A stretch of 64,000 bases of DNA, taken from Goekera deserti. Its GTDB lineage: Bacteria; Actinomycetota; Actinomycetes; Mycobacteriales; Geodermatophilaceae. The notes beneath the pieces are model-generated. The model had not been told where the DNA came from, searched no databases, and saw nothing but the letters and a program-made list of their open reading frames with translations. Of this stretch, positions 9,141 to 17,448 are shown one piece after another (position 1 is the first letter of the stretch; each line of letters opens with the position of its first letter). The position numbers were made by a program, and so were the translations under genes. Location of the stretch: assembly GCF_010685995.1 (NCBI RefSeq), contig NZ_JAAGWK010000030.1, positions 62,001 to 126,000 on the forward strand, written 5' to 3'.

Positions 9141-9713
9141 ACCGACAGTCCGGCCGGCTGCGCTGCCGGTCGGCGTCGACGTGTCGTGGTGGGAGGGCGG
9201 GTGTTCGGGCCCGGGCGCGGCAGCGGGGGCGCCGTCCTGGGCGGCGACGTGCGCGACCGGGGCGCGGGAGCGGCCCGCGCGCAGCTCGGCGATCTCCCGC
9301 TCGAAGTCGGCGACCGAGGAGAACGAGCGGTAGACGCTGGCGAAGCGCAGGTAGGCGACCTCGTCCAGCTCCCGCAGCGGGCCGAGGATCGCCAGGCCCA
9401 CCTCGTTGGCCGGCACCTCCGCCGAGCCGGTCGCCCGGATGGCGTCCTCCACGGTCGCGGCGAGCTTGGCGAGCTGGTCCTCGTCGACCGGGCGGCCCTG
9501 GCAGGCGCGGCGCACACCGGCGACGACCTTGGACCGGTTGAAGGGCTCGGTCACGCCGCTGCGCTTGACCACCGCCAACACGGCCTCCTCGACGGTGGTG
9601 AACCGCCGGCCGCAGCTGGGGCAGGAACGGCGACGGCGGGTGCTCGCACCGTCGTCGATCTCCCGGGAGTCGACCACCCGACTGTCCGGGTTGTGGCAGA
9701 AGGGACAGCGCAT
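9129..9713 (-). CDS. nrdR: Transcriptional repressor NrdR
   Basis: A 194-residue regulator that senses ATP/dATP through an ATP-cone and represses ribonucleotide reductase genes. The N-terminal zinc ribbon has CPFC at residues 3-6 and CPSC near residue 31, followed by GRRFTT and the ATP-cone (about 46-136). The ATG at 9713 (MRCPFC) is preceded by a strong AAGGAGG ribosome binding site; a longer in-frame reading from 9773 adds 20 unconserved residues and was rejected. The Pro/Ala/Gly-rich tail after residue 150 is longer than usual and ends in a tandem repeat. A candidate NrdR box lies about 120 bp upstream. Confidence 0.96.
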   Translation of the reverse strand: MRCPFCHNPDSRVVDSREIDDGASTRRRRSCPSCGRRFTTVEEAVLAVVKRSGVTEPFNRSKVVAGVRRACQGRPVDEDQLAKLAATVEDAIRATGSAEVPANEVGLAILGPLRELDEVAYLRFASVYRSFSSVADFEREIAELRAGRSRAPVAHVAAQDGAPAAAPGPEHPPSHHDTSTPTGSAAGRTVGTTG

Positions 9714-9831
9714 CGTGGTCGACCTCCTTCCGGGGTTCGGGGCACCGGTCGCTGTGGACCGGGTGGGGGACATCCGGTGGATGGCCCGGGGATGACGTGT
9801 GGAGGGCCTGTGGACGGCTTACAGGTGTGTA

Positions 9832-9847
9832 ACTACTAGATGTTGTG
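9832..9847 (-). promoter_or_regulatory. Candidate NrdR box upstream of nrdR-nrdJ
   Basis: On the minus strand the 16-mer CACAACATCTAGTAGT resembles the imperfect palindrome of actinobacterial NrdR boxes. It sits 119 bp upstream of nrdR. NrdR boxes normally occur in pairs about three helix turns apart; I could not see a convincing second copy. Confidence 0.5.
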
Positions 9848-9891
9848 GTGAGCGTAGCCCGGAACCCCTACGGGTGCACAACCCCTGGAGG

Positions 9892-10992
9892 TCACGATCT
9901 CGTGCGTGTCGCACCCACCGCCGTGCCGGGAGAGCCGTCGGCGGCCACCGGACGGCCCCCCGGACCGCCCGGGAGCACGCCGGCGGGCCCGTCGGCAGGC
10001 GTTCCGGCGACGTCGACCCCGGCCTCGGACCCACCCCCGGGCCCGGATCCCGGCAGCGGAGGCCGGGTGACGGCGGCCGGACCGCCGGCCGCCGCCCGCC
10101 GCCGCTCGTGCCGCAGTGCGCGCCCCCCGGCCCGGTACCAGTCGGCCATGAGCACGACCACCAGCAGACCCTCGAGGACAGCCGAGCCGTAGCTGAGCAG
10201 CAGGGCACCGGCGCGGACGGCGTCCGGGTCGCCGAGCAGCCCGGTGTCGGCGCGGGCGTAGACCAGCCGGGCCAGCACGTCGTGCCCGGCGGCGACCACC
10301 AGCAGCAGCACCACCCGGGTCGCGACCGGCGGGCGGCCGGGGACCGGGTCGACGCCGACCAGCACCCAGGCGACGAGCAGACCCGCGGCGACCATGTGCC
10401 CGTGCACCGCGGCGTGCAGCAGCGGGTGGTCGTGCAGCGACGCGTACGCCGAGGTCAGGTACAGCGGGTAGAGCGGCGCGACCGCCAGCACGGCGACCAC
10501 GGCCGGGCGGGTGAGCGACCGCGCCCACCGCCCGTGCAGCATGCGGAGCAGGAGTCGGCGGGGTGCCGGCGGCAGCGTGCGCAGCGCGAGGGTGACCGGC
10601 GCCGCCCGGGACAGCAGCAGCGGGGCGGCCATGGTGAGCAGCAGGTGCTGGAGCACGTGACCCGGGAACTGCCCGGCGGCTGCGGTGGCCGGCGGCGACA
10701 GCGCGGCCGCGGCACACGCCAGCCCGGCGGACCAGGCGGCCGGCCGGCCCACCGGCCAGCGCGCTCCCCGGCCGGCGAGCCGGGCGCACCCCGTCCCGTA
10801 GAGCACCAGGGGCAGCAGCAGCACCAGCGCCGGGAGCACCCAGCCCGCGGCAGCGGTGACGTGGCCGGCCGGGTGAGCCGCGTGCGTACCCGCGCCGCGG
10901 TCGGCAGCCACCGACGCGACGTCCGGCCAGGACGCCAGGTGCAGCGGGACCCGGTCACCGTCGAGGGCGGACCAGCCGAGGGTCGGGCTCAC
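9892..10992 (-). CDS. Cytochrome c oxidase assembly protein, Caa3-type CtaG family
   Basis: A 366-residue polytopic membrane protein with about seven hydrophobic segments between residues 35 and 300. Family features are FPGHVLQHLLLTMAAPLLL and the histidines HDHPLLHAAVHGHMVAAG; His-rich helices in this family are linked to copper delivery to cytochrome oxidase. I chose the GTG at 10992, which overlaps the stop of the upstream DUF2243 gene in GTGA; the longer open frame from 11502 only reads through that gene. The last ~60 residues are a Gly/Pro-rich cytoplasmic tail. It forms a two-gene operon with the DUF2243 gene. Confidence 0.85.
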   Translation of the reverse strand: MSPTLGWSALDGDRVPLHLASWPDVASVAADRGAGTHAAHPAGHVTAAAGWVLPALVLLLPLVLYGTGCARLAGRGARWPVGRPAAWSAGLACAAAALSPPATAAAGQFPGHVLQHLLLTMAAPLLLSRAAPVTLALRTLPPAPRRLLLRMLHGRWARSLTRPAVVAVLAVAPLYPLYLTSAYASLHDHPLLHAAVHGHMVAAGLLVAWVLVGVDPVPGRPPVATRVVLLLVVAAGHDVLARLVYARADTGLLGDPDAVRAGALLLSYGSAVLEGLLVVVLMADWYRAGGRALRHERRRAAAGGPAAVTRPPLPGSGPGGGSEAGVDVAGTPADGPAGVLPGGPGGRPVAADGSPGTAVGATRTRS

Positions 10993-11483
10993 GACGGCAG
11001 GCGCCCGGTGGCCGTGGCGCCGCCCACCGGTGACCCCCCACCGGCGGACCCGCCGGCGCCACGGCCGCGGGCACGCCGCAGCAGGAGCAGCCCGACCAGC
11101 ACCGCGACCGCTCCGGGAGCGTTCCAGGCCAGGTCGTAGGGCAGCAGGTCGACGCCGTAACGCACCTGGTGCAGCCGGAGCAGCTTGTGCTGGACCAGCC
11201 CGTCGTAGAGCTGGAACCCGCCGGCGCCCAGCAGCCCACCAGCCCACACCCGCAGCGGCACGGTCGCGTGCCGGCGCTGCAGGTCGGCGAACAGGAAGAG
11301 CCCGACCACCGTGGCCGTCCAGCCACCGGCGTGCAGCAGGCCGTCGGACACCAGCCCGGCGTCGGTCGTGGACCGGTCGTAGAAGTGGTGCCAGTGCAGC
11401 AGCTGGTGGAAGACCACCTCGTCCACGAAGGCGGCCACGCCGACCCCGACGAGCAGGCCCGCGAGCAGCGAGCGACCGGACAT
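10989..11483 (-). CDS. DUF2243 membrane protein
   Basis: A 164-residue membrane protein with four predicted helices and the DUF2243 pattern FVDEVVFHQLLHWHHFYD near residue 20, followed by DGLLHAGGW and GGFQLYDGLVQHKLLRLHQ. The conserved histidines suggest metal or haem contact, but no function is established to my knowledge. The ATG at 11483 follows GGAGG at good spacing. It overlaps by four bases with the CtaG-family gene, a pairing that points to a role in oxidase assembly or copper handling (inference). Confidence 0.85.
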   Translation of the reverse strand: MSGRSLLAGLLVGVGVAAFVDEVVFHQLLHWHHFYDRSTTDAGLVSDGLLHAGGWTATVVGLFLFADLQRRHATVPLRVWAGGLLGAGGFQLYDGLVQHKLLRLHQVRYGVDLLPYDLAWNAPGAVAVLVGLLLLRRARGRGAGGSAGGGSPVGGATATGRLPS

Positions 11484-11581
11484 GAGCACCTCCTGGACCC
11501 ACCGGCCGCCGGACGGCGGCGCGGACCCGCGACGTACCCGGCCCGCCGCCGGGGACACCGCACCGGCGCCGGGAGCCCTGG

Positions 11582-12109
11582 TCAGGGCAGCCGGAGAACC
11601 TGGCCGGGGACCAGCCCGGCCCCGTCGAGGTCGTTGAGCTGCTGGATCGCGTGGACGACGGCGCGCGGGTCGTCCTGCGGCGCGTGGCCGACCGCGATGG
11701 ACCACAGCGTGTCCCCCGGGCGCACCACCACGCGGCTCTCGCCGGCCAGCACCATCCCAGGACCCGAGGGCACCGCGTCGGCCACCACCGGGGCAGCCAG
11801 CACCCCGAGGCCGAGCGCGCCGGTGACCCCGAGGACGGCGACCAGCCGCCGGCCCCGCCGGGTCAGGCGCACCGGGCCCGGCGCGACCGCCGGGCCACCG
11901 CCCGCCGGCGGGCGGCAGCCGCCGCGGACCGGCCGCCGGCCGGCCGTGGCGGGCAGCCCGACCGGGCGGCCGCCCGGGCGCACCGCGTCGCGTCGGACGG
12001 GCGGCGCCCAGCCCGGCAGCTCGGGGGCGGCGGGCGCCCCGGGGGGCGCCGCGACGCGGGGGCCGCGGCACGGGGCCCTGCGGGACCTGCCGGTGTCGGT
12101 GCTGGTCAT
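11582..12109 (-). CDS. LysM-domain membrane protein, ChiZ/DivS-type SOS protein
   Basis: A 175-residue protein with a Pro/Arg-rich cytoplasmic N-terminus, one transmembrane helix (about residues 100-125) and a C-terminal LysM domain ([16 protein letters not shown] to GQVLRLP) that binds peptidoglycan. It is divergent from lexA, the same position as Rv2719c (ChiZ) in mycobacteria and divS in corynebacteria, which are SOS-induced cell-division inhibitors. A perfect LexA box lies 33 bp upstream of the chosen ATG, which has a CAGGAG ribosome binding site. Position plus domain make an SOS-linked division checkpoint role likely but unproven. Confidence 0.85.
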   Translation of the reverse strand: MTSTDTGRSRRAPCRGPRVAAPPGAPAAPELPGWAPPVRRDAVRPGGRPVGLPATAGRRPVRGGCRPPAGGGPAVAPGPVRLTRRGRRLVAVLGVTGALGLGVLAAPVVADAVPSGPGMVLAGESRVVVRPGDTLWSIAVGHAPQDDPRAVVHAIQQLNDLDGAGLVPGQVLRLP

Positions 12110-12141
12110 GTCGTCGCTCCTGCCGTCTCGGTCGGCGCCCC

Positions 12142-12157
12142 TCGAACGGGTGTTCGA
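12142..12157. promoter_or_regulatory. LexA (SOS) box for the LysM gene
   Basis: TCGAACGGGTGTTCGA matches the actinobacterial SOS consensus TCGAAC-N4-GTTCGA in all twelve defined bases. It lies 33 bp upstream of the LysM gene start and 247 bp from lexA, so it should mainly govern the LysM gene. Confidence 0.92.
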
Positions 12158-12220
12158 TCGACGCGACGAGGGATGTCTACCCCATGCCGCCGACAGGATC
12201 GAGCCGACACGGGTGTTCCT

Positions 12221-12262
12221 TCGAACACCTGTTTGAACTACACGGGTGTAACGCGCTACCGT
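12221..12262 (+). promoter_or_regulatory. lexA promoter with overlapping SOS box
   Basis: The SOS box TCGAACACCTGTTTGA (12221-12236) has one mismatch to consensus. Its right arm overlaps a -35-like TTGAAC (12233-12238), followed after 18 bp by a -10 hexamer TACCGT (12257-12262). LexA bound here would occlude the -35 region, giving autorepression with a leader of about 135 nt. The SOS box is near certain; the promoter hexamers are inference. Confidence 0.8.
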
Positions 12263-12403
12263 CTGTGCAGATCGCGACGGCCGGGCACCCGCCGGACCGC
12301 CGGGCGTCGTCCGGCCGCCGCCCGGGCACGCCGCCGGGCGTCGCGACGGACGGGCTGTGGGAGCGACGGACGGCTGTGGGGACACGGTCAGCGAGGAGGA
12401 CAG

Positions 12404-13216
12404 GTGGCTGCCGACAGGCCGACATCAGCAGACGAGGGCACCCCGCGCCGCCGCGCCCGCCGCGCCGCCGCCGGCGAGGCGGCCGCGGCCGCCGAGGCGG
12501 AGCCGGCCGCGGCGACCGTCCGGGAGTTCCCGGAGCGCGGGGAGGCCGGGGACGGGCTCACCCAGCGTCAGCGCCGGGTGCTCGAGTTCATCCACGACTC
12601 GATCGAGCGACGCGGCTACCCGCCCTCGGTCCGGGAGATCGGCGAGGCCGTCGGGCTGTCCTCGGCGTCGTCGGTGGCCCACCAGCTGTCGGTGCTGCAG
12701 AAGAAGGGCTGGCTGCGCCGCGACCCGAACCGGCCCCGCGCGCTGGACGTGCGGCTGCCGGGCGACGGGTCCACCGCGGCCGAGCCAGCAGCAGCCGGGC
12801 CGGCCGCGTCCGGCGCCGGGGCCGAGCAGCCGTCCACGCCGGCACCCACCTACGTCCCGGTGGTCGGCCGGATCGCCGCCGGTGGGCCGGTGCTGGCCGA
12901 GCAGGCCGTGGAGGACGTCTTCCCGCTGCCCCGCGAGCTGGTCGGCGAGGGCACGCTGTTCCTGCTCCGGGTCACCGGTGACTCGATGGTCGAGGCCGCG
13001 ATCTGCGACGGCGACTGGGTCGTCATCCGCCAGCAGGCCAGTGCCGAGAACGGCGAGATCGTCGCCGCGATGATCGACGGCGAGGCCACGGTGAAGACCT
13101 ACAAGCGCCGGGACGGGCACGTGTGGCTGATGCCGCACAACCCGGCCTTCTCCCCCATCCCGGGCGACGACGCCACGGTGCTCGGCCGGGTCGTCACGGT
13201 GCTGCGGCGGCTCTGA
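12404..13216 (+). CDS. lexA: SOS repressor LexA
   Basis: A 270-residue repressor of the DNA-damage response that self-cleaves on RecA filaments. The winged helix-turn-helix covers about residues 47-110 ([28 protein letters not shown]). The cleavage site is Ala159-Gly160 in GRIAAGGP, and the catalytic dyad is Ser194 (GDSMVEA) with Lys231 (ATVKTYKRR), 37 residues apart as in E. coli LexA. I chose the GTG at 12404, preceded by AGGAGG; the frame is open far upstream but without conserved sequence. The 45-residue Ala-rich N-terminal extension is common in actinobacteria. Two SOS boxes in the divergent region with the LysM gene show autoregulation. Confidence 0.97.
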   Translation: MAADRPTSADEGTPRRRARRAAAGEAAAAAEAEPAAATVREFPERGEAGDGLTQRQRRVLEFIHDSIERRGYPPSVREIGEAVGLSSASSVAHQLSVLQKKGWLRRDPNRPRALDVRLPGDGSTAAEPAAAGPAASGAGAEQPSTPAPTYVPVVGRIAAGGPVLAEQAVEDVFPLPRELVGEGTLFLLRVTGDSMVEAAICDGDWVVIRQQASAENGEIVAAMIDGEATVKTYKRRDGHVWLMPHNPAFSPIPGDDATVLGRVVTVLRRL

Positions 13217-13295
13217 GCCCCGCGCCCACCCCGGCCCCCGCACGCGCCCGCCCCGGTCCCCGCCCCCACGCGGACCCGGGCGGGCGCGCAGCGGT

Positions 13296-14303
13296 TCAGT
13301 ACCGGCCGCGCAGCCGGCTGACCAGCCACAGCAGCACGGTCGCGAGCACCGCAGCCGCCAGTGCGGCCACGCCCCAGGACACGCCGCTGGTCGGCCCCGC
13401 CGCCGCCGTCGCCTCGTCGGCGGCACTGGCCGCGGCGAGCGGCTCCAGCGTCCCGGTCCAGGGCAGCACGGTCACCGCGCCCGGCAACCCCTCCCCCGCG
13501 ACGACCAGGTCCCGGCTGTTCGCGGCGAAGGTGATCGCCTCGCCCTGGGGCGCCGGCGGCAGCGCGACCCGGGTCGGCTCACCGGCCAGCGCGCCGGCCA
13601 CGTCGGAGCCGGTCAGCGGCCACACGTAGGCATCGGTGTAGGTGCGCAGCGCCAGCAGGCCCCCGTCCGGCGCCACGGCACCGCCGGTGACCATCAGCTG
13701 TCCCGCACGGCCGACCGGGCCGCCCGGTGTGCCGGTCAGCGTGAGGGCGACGGTGGCCACCTGCCGCATCGGCACCGTGCCGCCGTCCACCAGGGCTCCG
13801 GCCGGGGTGTAGACGCCGCTGACGCCCAGGACCTCCTTGGTCACCACGTACGGGGTGCCGTCGGGTGCCAGCAGCAGGGCCTCGGCGTCGTGCGGCCCGT
13901 CGGGGTAGGTCAGCCGGGTGAGCGTGGTGCTGCCGTCCGGGCGGAGCAGGATCAGCGCGACGGTGGGCCGGTCGGTGCCGTTGTCCCCGACGTCGGCGAA
14001 CCAGACCGTCCCGTCCGGGGCCACCGCGATGTCCTCCGGGTCGTACGGGTCGACCGGGGCGGTGCGCACGTCGACCACCGAGCAGCTCCGGTCCAGCGTG
14101 GACACCGAGAGCTGGTCGCCACCGTCGTCCGCGACGAGCAGGGTGTCCACCCCGGCGACCATGCCGGAGACCTCGGGCAGCGAGGGGTCGGTCAGCTGGC
14201 AGAGGTCGACGGCGGGCCCGTAGCCGGGTCCGGCCGCCGCGGCCGGACCCGCGCCGGTCAGGGCGAGCACCGCCAGCACCGGCAGCAGCCGGCGCACGCG
14301 CAC
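13296..14303 (-). CDS. Secreted, membrane-anchored beta-propeller-like protein
   Basis: A 335-residue protein of unknown function. It has a signal peptide (RRLLPVLAVLALTGAGPAAAA), a region of repeated short strands with AVAPDGTVWFADVGDN, LLLAPDGTPYVVT and AVAPDGGLLALR that resembles NHL/beta-propeller blades, a linker rich in Ala/Thr and a C-terminal transmembrane helix followed by RLRGRY. The domain is therefore displayed outside the cell. The GTG at 14303 lies 13 bp after the stop of the PAP2 phosphatase gene, so the two are probably cotranscribed; a second in-frame GTG two codons later is equally possible. Confidence 0.7.
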   Translation of the reverse strand: MRVRRLLPVLAVLALTGAGPAAAAGPGYGPAVDLCQLTDPSLPEVSGMVAGVDTLLVADDGGDQLSVSTLDRSCSVVDVRTAPVDPYDPEDIAVAPDGTVWFADVGDNGTDRPTVALILLRPDGSTTLTRLTYPDGPHDAEALLLAPDGTPYVVTKEVLGVSGVYTPAGALVDGGTVPMRQVATVALTLTGTPGGPVGRAGQLMVTGGAVAPDGGLLALRTYTDAYVWPLTGSDVAGALAGEPTRVALPPAPQGEAITFAANSRDLVVAGEGLPGAVTVLPWTGTLEPLAAASAADEATAAAGPTSGVSWGVAALAAAVLATVLLWLVSRLRGRY

Positions 14304-14316
14304 GGCCGGCCGGCGG

Positions 14317-15102
14317 TCAGGCCGGCCGGTCGTCCTGGGCAGTGGTGCGGGCACCCGTCCAGCGTCGCAGGAGCACCTGGTCCAGGCCGTGCACCACGCC
14401 CAGCAGCACGATGCCCACCGCTGCCCCCACCACCGCATCGGTGACCCAGTGGAAGTCCAGCGCCACCATGGCCACACCAGCCACGCCCGGCCCGACCACG
14501 GCCAGCCCACGGAAGGCCCGCTGCAGCCGGACGTCCAGGCCGAACTCCACCGCCTGCCACCGCGCCACCCCCCACATCAGGACGGCGTTGGCGACGTGCC
14601 CCGAGGGGTAGGAGCTGCCGTCCCGGTGGAAGAACGAGCCCGGGTAGGCCGGCGCGGTGCGCCCGGTGCCGTACTTGAAGCCGTACACCACGACGGTGAG
14701 CAGCAGCAGCGCGAGCAGCACCCGGGCCACCGGCACCAGCGTGCGCCGGCGCCAGGCCAGCCAGCCGACCAGCGCGGCCAGCACCACGAGGATCACGCCC
14801 CGCCCGCCGACGAGGGTGAACAGCCACACCGACCGGTAGACCACCTCGTCGCCGACCCCGCCGCCGGGCTGCGAGCGCAGACCCCAGTCGCTGACGATCT
14901 CGGAGACCCGGAGGTCCATCCGCTCCAGCCGGCCGCGGCTCAGCAGGTCCACGGTGACGACCACGGTGAGCAGCAGCGCGGCGAGCACGGTCCACCGGCC
15001 CGGGCGGCCGGTGGAGGGCGCCGGCGCCTCGTCCGCCGACGGCCGGCGGATCGTCCCGGTCACCCCGACCCCTCCCGCCGTCCTGCTGGTCACGCTGGTC
15101 AT
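14317..15102 (-). CDS. PAP2-family membrane phosphatase
   Basis: A 261-residue integral membrane protein with about six helices and the PAP2 catalytic motifs: KYGTGRTAP, YPSGH, and LDFHWVTD, which place the Lys/Arg, the Ser-Gly-His and the His-Asp residues of the lipid-phosphatase active site. Family members dephosphorylate lipid phosphates such as phosphatidic acid or undecaprenyl pyrophosphate at the outer membrane face; the substrate here is unknown. The first motif lacks the Pro directly after Arg (RTAP instead of RP), a mild deviation. It heads a probable two-gene unit with the propeller-like gene. Confidence 0.85.
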   Translation of the reverse strand: MTSVTSRTAGGVGVTGTIRRPSADEAPAPSTGRPGRWTVLAALLLTVVVTVDLLSRGRLERMDLRVSEIVSDWGLRSQPGGGVGDEVVYRSVWLFTLVGGRGVILVVLAALVGWLAWRRRTLVPVARVLLALLLLTVVVYGFKYGTGRTAPAYPGSFFHRDGSSYPSGHVANAVLMWGVARWQAVEFGLDVRLQRAFRGLAVVGPGVAGVAMVALDFHWVTDAVVGAAVGIVLLGVVHGLDQVLLRRWTGARTTAQDDRPA

Positions 15103-15183
15103 GCCGAACGGTACCGGGGCCGTGATCAGTTCGTGACCAGGCAGACCCGTCCGGGGGACGCCACCCGACCGGTACCGGACGTG

Positions 15184-15221
15184 CGACGGCGCCGTGGCAG
15201 CGGACTGCCACGGCGCCGTCG
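15184..15221 (-). terminator. Strong hairpin downstream of hflX
   Basis: A perfect 17-bp stem (15184-15200 with 15205-15221, arm CGACGGCGCCGTGGCAG) with a 4-nt loop lies 22 bp beyond the hflX stop. It has no U-tract, as usual for terminators in GC-rich actinobacteria. Confidence 0.75.
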
Positions 15222-15242
15222 GGCCGTGCGGGACGGGGCGGG

Positions 15243-16745
15243 TCAGGCCACCGGGGCGGTGAAGCCGTCCAGCAGCGCGGCCAGCGACCCGTCCACCCGG
15301 GCGACCAGCCGGGTGCCGGTGGCCACGTGCTCCTCGCTCAGCACCTCGCCGTCCCGGTGCACCCGGGCCACCAGGTCGCCCCGGTCGTAGGGCACCAGCA
15401 CGTCGACGTCGACCTCCGGGTGCGGCAGCCGGGCGGCCACCACCTGGCGCAGCTCGTCGATGCCCTCGCCGGTGCGGGCGGACACCCAGACCGCGCCGGG
15501 CAGGGCGCGGCGCAGGGTGATCACGTCGTCCGGGCTCATCGCGTCGACCTTGTTGACCACGATCAGCTCCGGCACGGCGGCGGCGTCGATCTCACCGAGC
15601 ACGACGCGGACGGCGTCGATCTGGCCCAGCGGGTCGGCGTCGGAGCCGTCGACGATGTGCAGCAGCAGGTCGGCGGCGGCCACCTCCTCCAGCGTGGAGC
15701 GGAACGCGTCGACCAGCTGGTGCGGCAGGTGCCGCACGAAGCCGACGGTGTCGGTGAGGGTGTAGTCCCGGCCGTCGGGCGTCTCGGCCCGGCGCACCGT
15801 CGGGTCCAGGGTGGCGAACAGCGCGTCCTGGACCAGCACCCCGGCCCCGGTGAGCTGGTTGAGCAGGCTGGACTTGCCGGCGTTGGTGTAGCCGGCGATC
15901 GCCACGCTGGGCACCGCGTTGCGGTCCCTGCTGCTGCGCTGGGTGGCCCGCGCGGTGGACATGCCGGCGATCTCCCGGCGCAGCTTGCTGACCCGGGCCC
16001 GGATGCGACGACGGTCGGTCTCGATCTTCGTCTCACCCGGACCGCGGGTGCCGATGCCGCCACCGCCGGCGACGCGCCCACCGGCCTGCCGGGACAGCGA
16101 CTCACCCCAGCCACGCAGGCGCGGCAGCATGTACTGCATCTGCGCCAGCTCGACCTGGGCCTTGCCCTCCCGGCTGCTGGCGTGCTGGGCGAAGATGTCC
16201 AGGATCAGCGCCGTCCGGTCGACGACCTTCACCTTGAGGATCTTCTCCAGCTGGTTGAGCTGGCCCGGGGTCAGCTCACCGTCGCAGATCACCGTGTCCG
16301 CCCCGGTGGCGGCGACGATCTCGCGGATCTCTGCGGCCTTGCCCGAGCCCACGTAGGTGCCGGCGTCCGGCTTGTCCCGGCGCTGCATCACCCCGTCCAG
16401 CACCTCGGAGCCGGCCGTCTCGGCCAGTGCCGCGAGCTCGGCGAGGGATCGTTCGGCATCGGCCTGGGTGCCCTCGGTCCACACCCCGACCAGGACCACC
16501 CGCTCCAGGCGGAGCTGGCGGTACTCGACCTCGGTGACGTCGGTGAGCTCGGTGGAGAGCCCCGCCACGCGGCGGAGCGCACCGCGCTCCTCCAGGTCGT
16601 AGGACCCGGTGCTGTCGTCGGGCAGCGGCCGGAGGGACTCACCGTGGTCGGGCCGGGCGGGCTCGGACACGGCCAGCGAGCGGGCGGCCTTGTCGGCCCG
16701 GTCGGCGGCGGCATCGAGGACTGCGCGGTTCTGTGCTGTCGTCAT
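15243..16745 (-). CDS. hflX: Ribosome-associated GTPase HflX
   Basis: A ~500-residue GTPase that splits or rescues stalled ribosomes under stress. The N-terminal HflX domain contains GTYVGSGKAAEI and the glycine-rich linker RVAGGGGIGTRGPGETKIE; the G domain has G1 GYTNAGKSSLLNQL, G3 DTVGFV and G4 NKVD. I chose the ATG at 16745, which follows GGGAG, over an in-frame ATG six codons upstream with a poorer site. Its place near miaA, dapF and lexA is the conserved actinobacterial context. Confidence 0.95.
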   Translation of the reverse strand: MTTAQNRAVLDAAADRADKAARSLAVSEPARPDHGESLRPLPDDSTGSYDLEERGALRRVAGLSTELTDVTEVEYRQLRLERVVLVGVWTEGTQADAERSLAELAALAETAGSEVLDGVMQRRDKPDAGTYVGSGKAAEIREIVAATGADTVICDGELTPGQLNQLEKILKVKVVDRTALILDIFAQHASSREGKAQVELAQMQYMLPRLRGWGESLSRQAGGRVAGGGGIGTRGPGETKIETDRRRIRARVSKLRREIAGMSTARATQRSSRDRNAVPSVAIAGYTNAGKSSLLNQLTGAGVLVQDALFATLDPTVRRAETPDGRDYTLTDTVGFVRHLPHQLVDAFRSTLEEVAAADLLLHIVDGSDADPLGQIDAVRVVLGEIDAAAVPELIVVNKVDAMSPDDVITLRRALPGAVWVSARTGEGIDELRQVVAARLPHPEVDVDVLVPYDRGDLVARVHRDGEVLSEEHVATGTRLVARVDGSLAALLDGFTAPVA

Positions 16746-16821
16746 CGTCTCCCAGCGTGACATGCCCCGTCGTCCGGGGCACCTGACTTCCTGCTCTCTC
16801 CAACCCCGGACGGCCCGCGGA

Positions 16822-17379
16822 TCATCCCTCCGGGTGCATGCCGACGTAGACCGACCACCGCTCGCCGCCGGGGTCCGACGGCGCCCGGGCGTACTCGTCG
16901 AGCAGGCCGTGCAGGCGCTCGCGGAACTCCGCCAGCCGCTCCGAGGACAGCCGCAGGCCCAGCCGGGTGCTCTCCAGCCGCTGCTCCCCCACCACCGCGA
17001 CCTCCTCCAGGAAGGTGCGCAGCAGCAGGTCGTGGTCCAGCGCGGGCCGGTCGCCCCACTCCAGGTCCCAGCTCAGGCCGGTCGCCAGGTAGGGCACCTC
17101 CCGGGCTCCCCGGGTGCCGCGCCGGGCCGGCTGGGCGGCGAGGAAGCCGTGCTCGGTGAGGGTGCGCACGTGGTGCAGCACGGTGGCCGGGTCACGGCCG
17201 AGGCGCCCGGCGATCTCCTTGTTGGTCAGCGGCTCGTCCAGGCACAGCCGCAGGATCCGCAGCCGGACCGTGGACGCCAGCGCCCGGGCCTCGGCGTCGG
17301 TGGCCGGGCGGCGCCGACGGCCCGGGGTGGGCACGCCGGGACCGGTCGGGCCGTCGCTCGGCGGCGCAGTCTCGGTCAC
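16822..17379 (-). CDS. ArsR/HTH_20-type winged-helix transcriptional regulator
   Basis: A regulator of about 185 residues with an N-terminal winged helix (ASTVRLRILRLCLDE, TNKEIAGRLGRDPATVLHHVRTL) and a C-terminal helical part with LDHDLLLRTFLEEVAVVGEQ. It is divergent from an MFS exporter gene and most likely controls it. A TAGGGT hexamer (17386-17391) ends directly before a GTG at 17385 and 6 nt before the in-frame GTG at 17379; since a promoter cannot abut the first codon, I place the start at 17379 of a leaderless mRNA. No effector-binding cysteines stand out, so the signal is more likely a small molecule than a metal. Confidence 0.85.
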   Translation of the reverse strand: MTETAPPSDGPTGPGVPTPGRRRRPATDAEARALASTVRLRILRLCLDEPLTNKEIAGRLGRDPATVLHHVRTLTEHGFLAAQPARRGTRGAREVPYLATGLSWDLEWGDRPALDHDLLLRTFLEEVAVVGEQRLESTRLGLRLSSERLAEFRERLHGLLDEYARAPSDPGGERWSVYVGMHPEG

Positions 17380-17385
17380 GCGCAC

Positions 17386-17442
17386 ACCCTAGGACGACGC
17401 GCCGACAAAGCGATTGACACTCCCCAATCACTCAGTGACGCT
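17386..17442. promoter_or_regulatory. Divergent promoters with candidate operator
   Basis: For the MFS gene a -35 TTGACA (17414-17419), a 17-bp spacer and a -10 GACGCT (17437-17442) end 6 nt before its GTG. For the regulator a minus-strand -10 TAGGGT occupies 17386-17391. The inverted repeat GATTG-N8-CAATC (17412-17429) overlaps the MFS -35 region, and a CACTCAGTG palindrome (17430-17438) overlaps its spacer and -10; both are candidate binding sites for the adjacent regulator. Confidence 0.65.
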
Positions 17443-17448
17443 GCCCTG

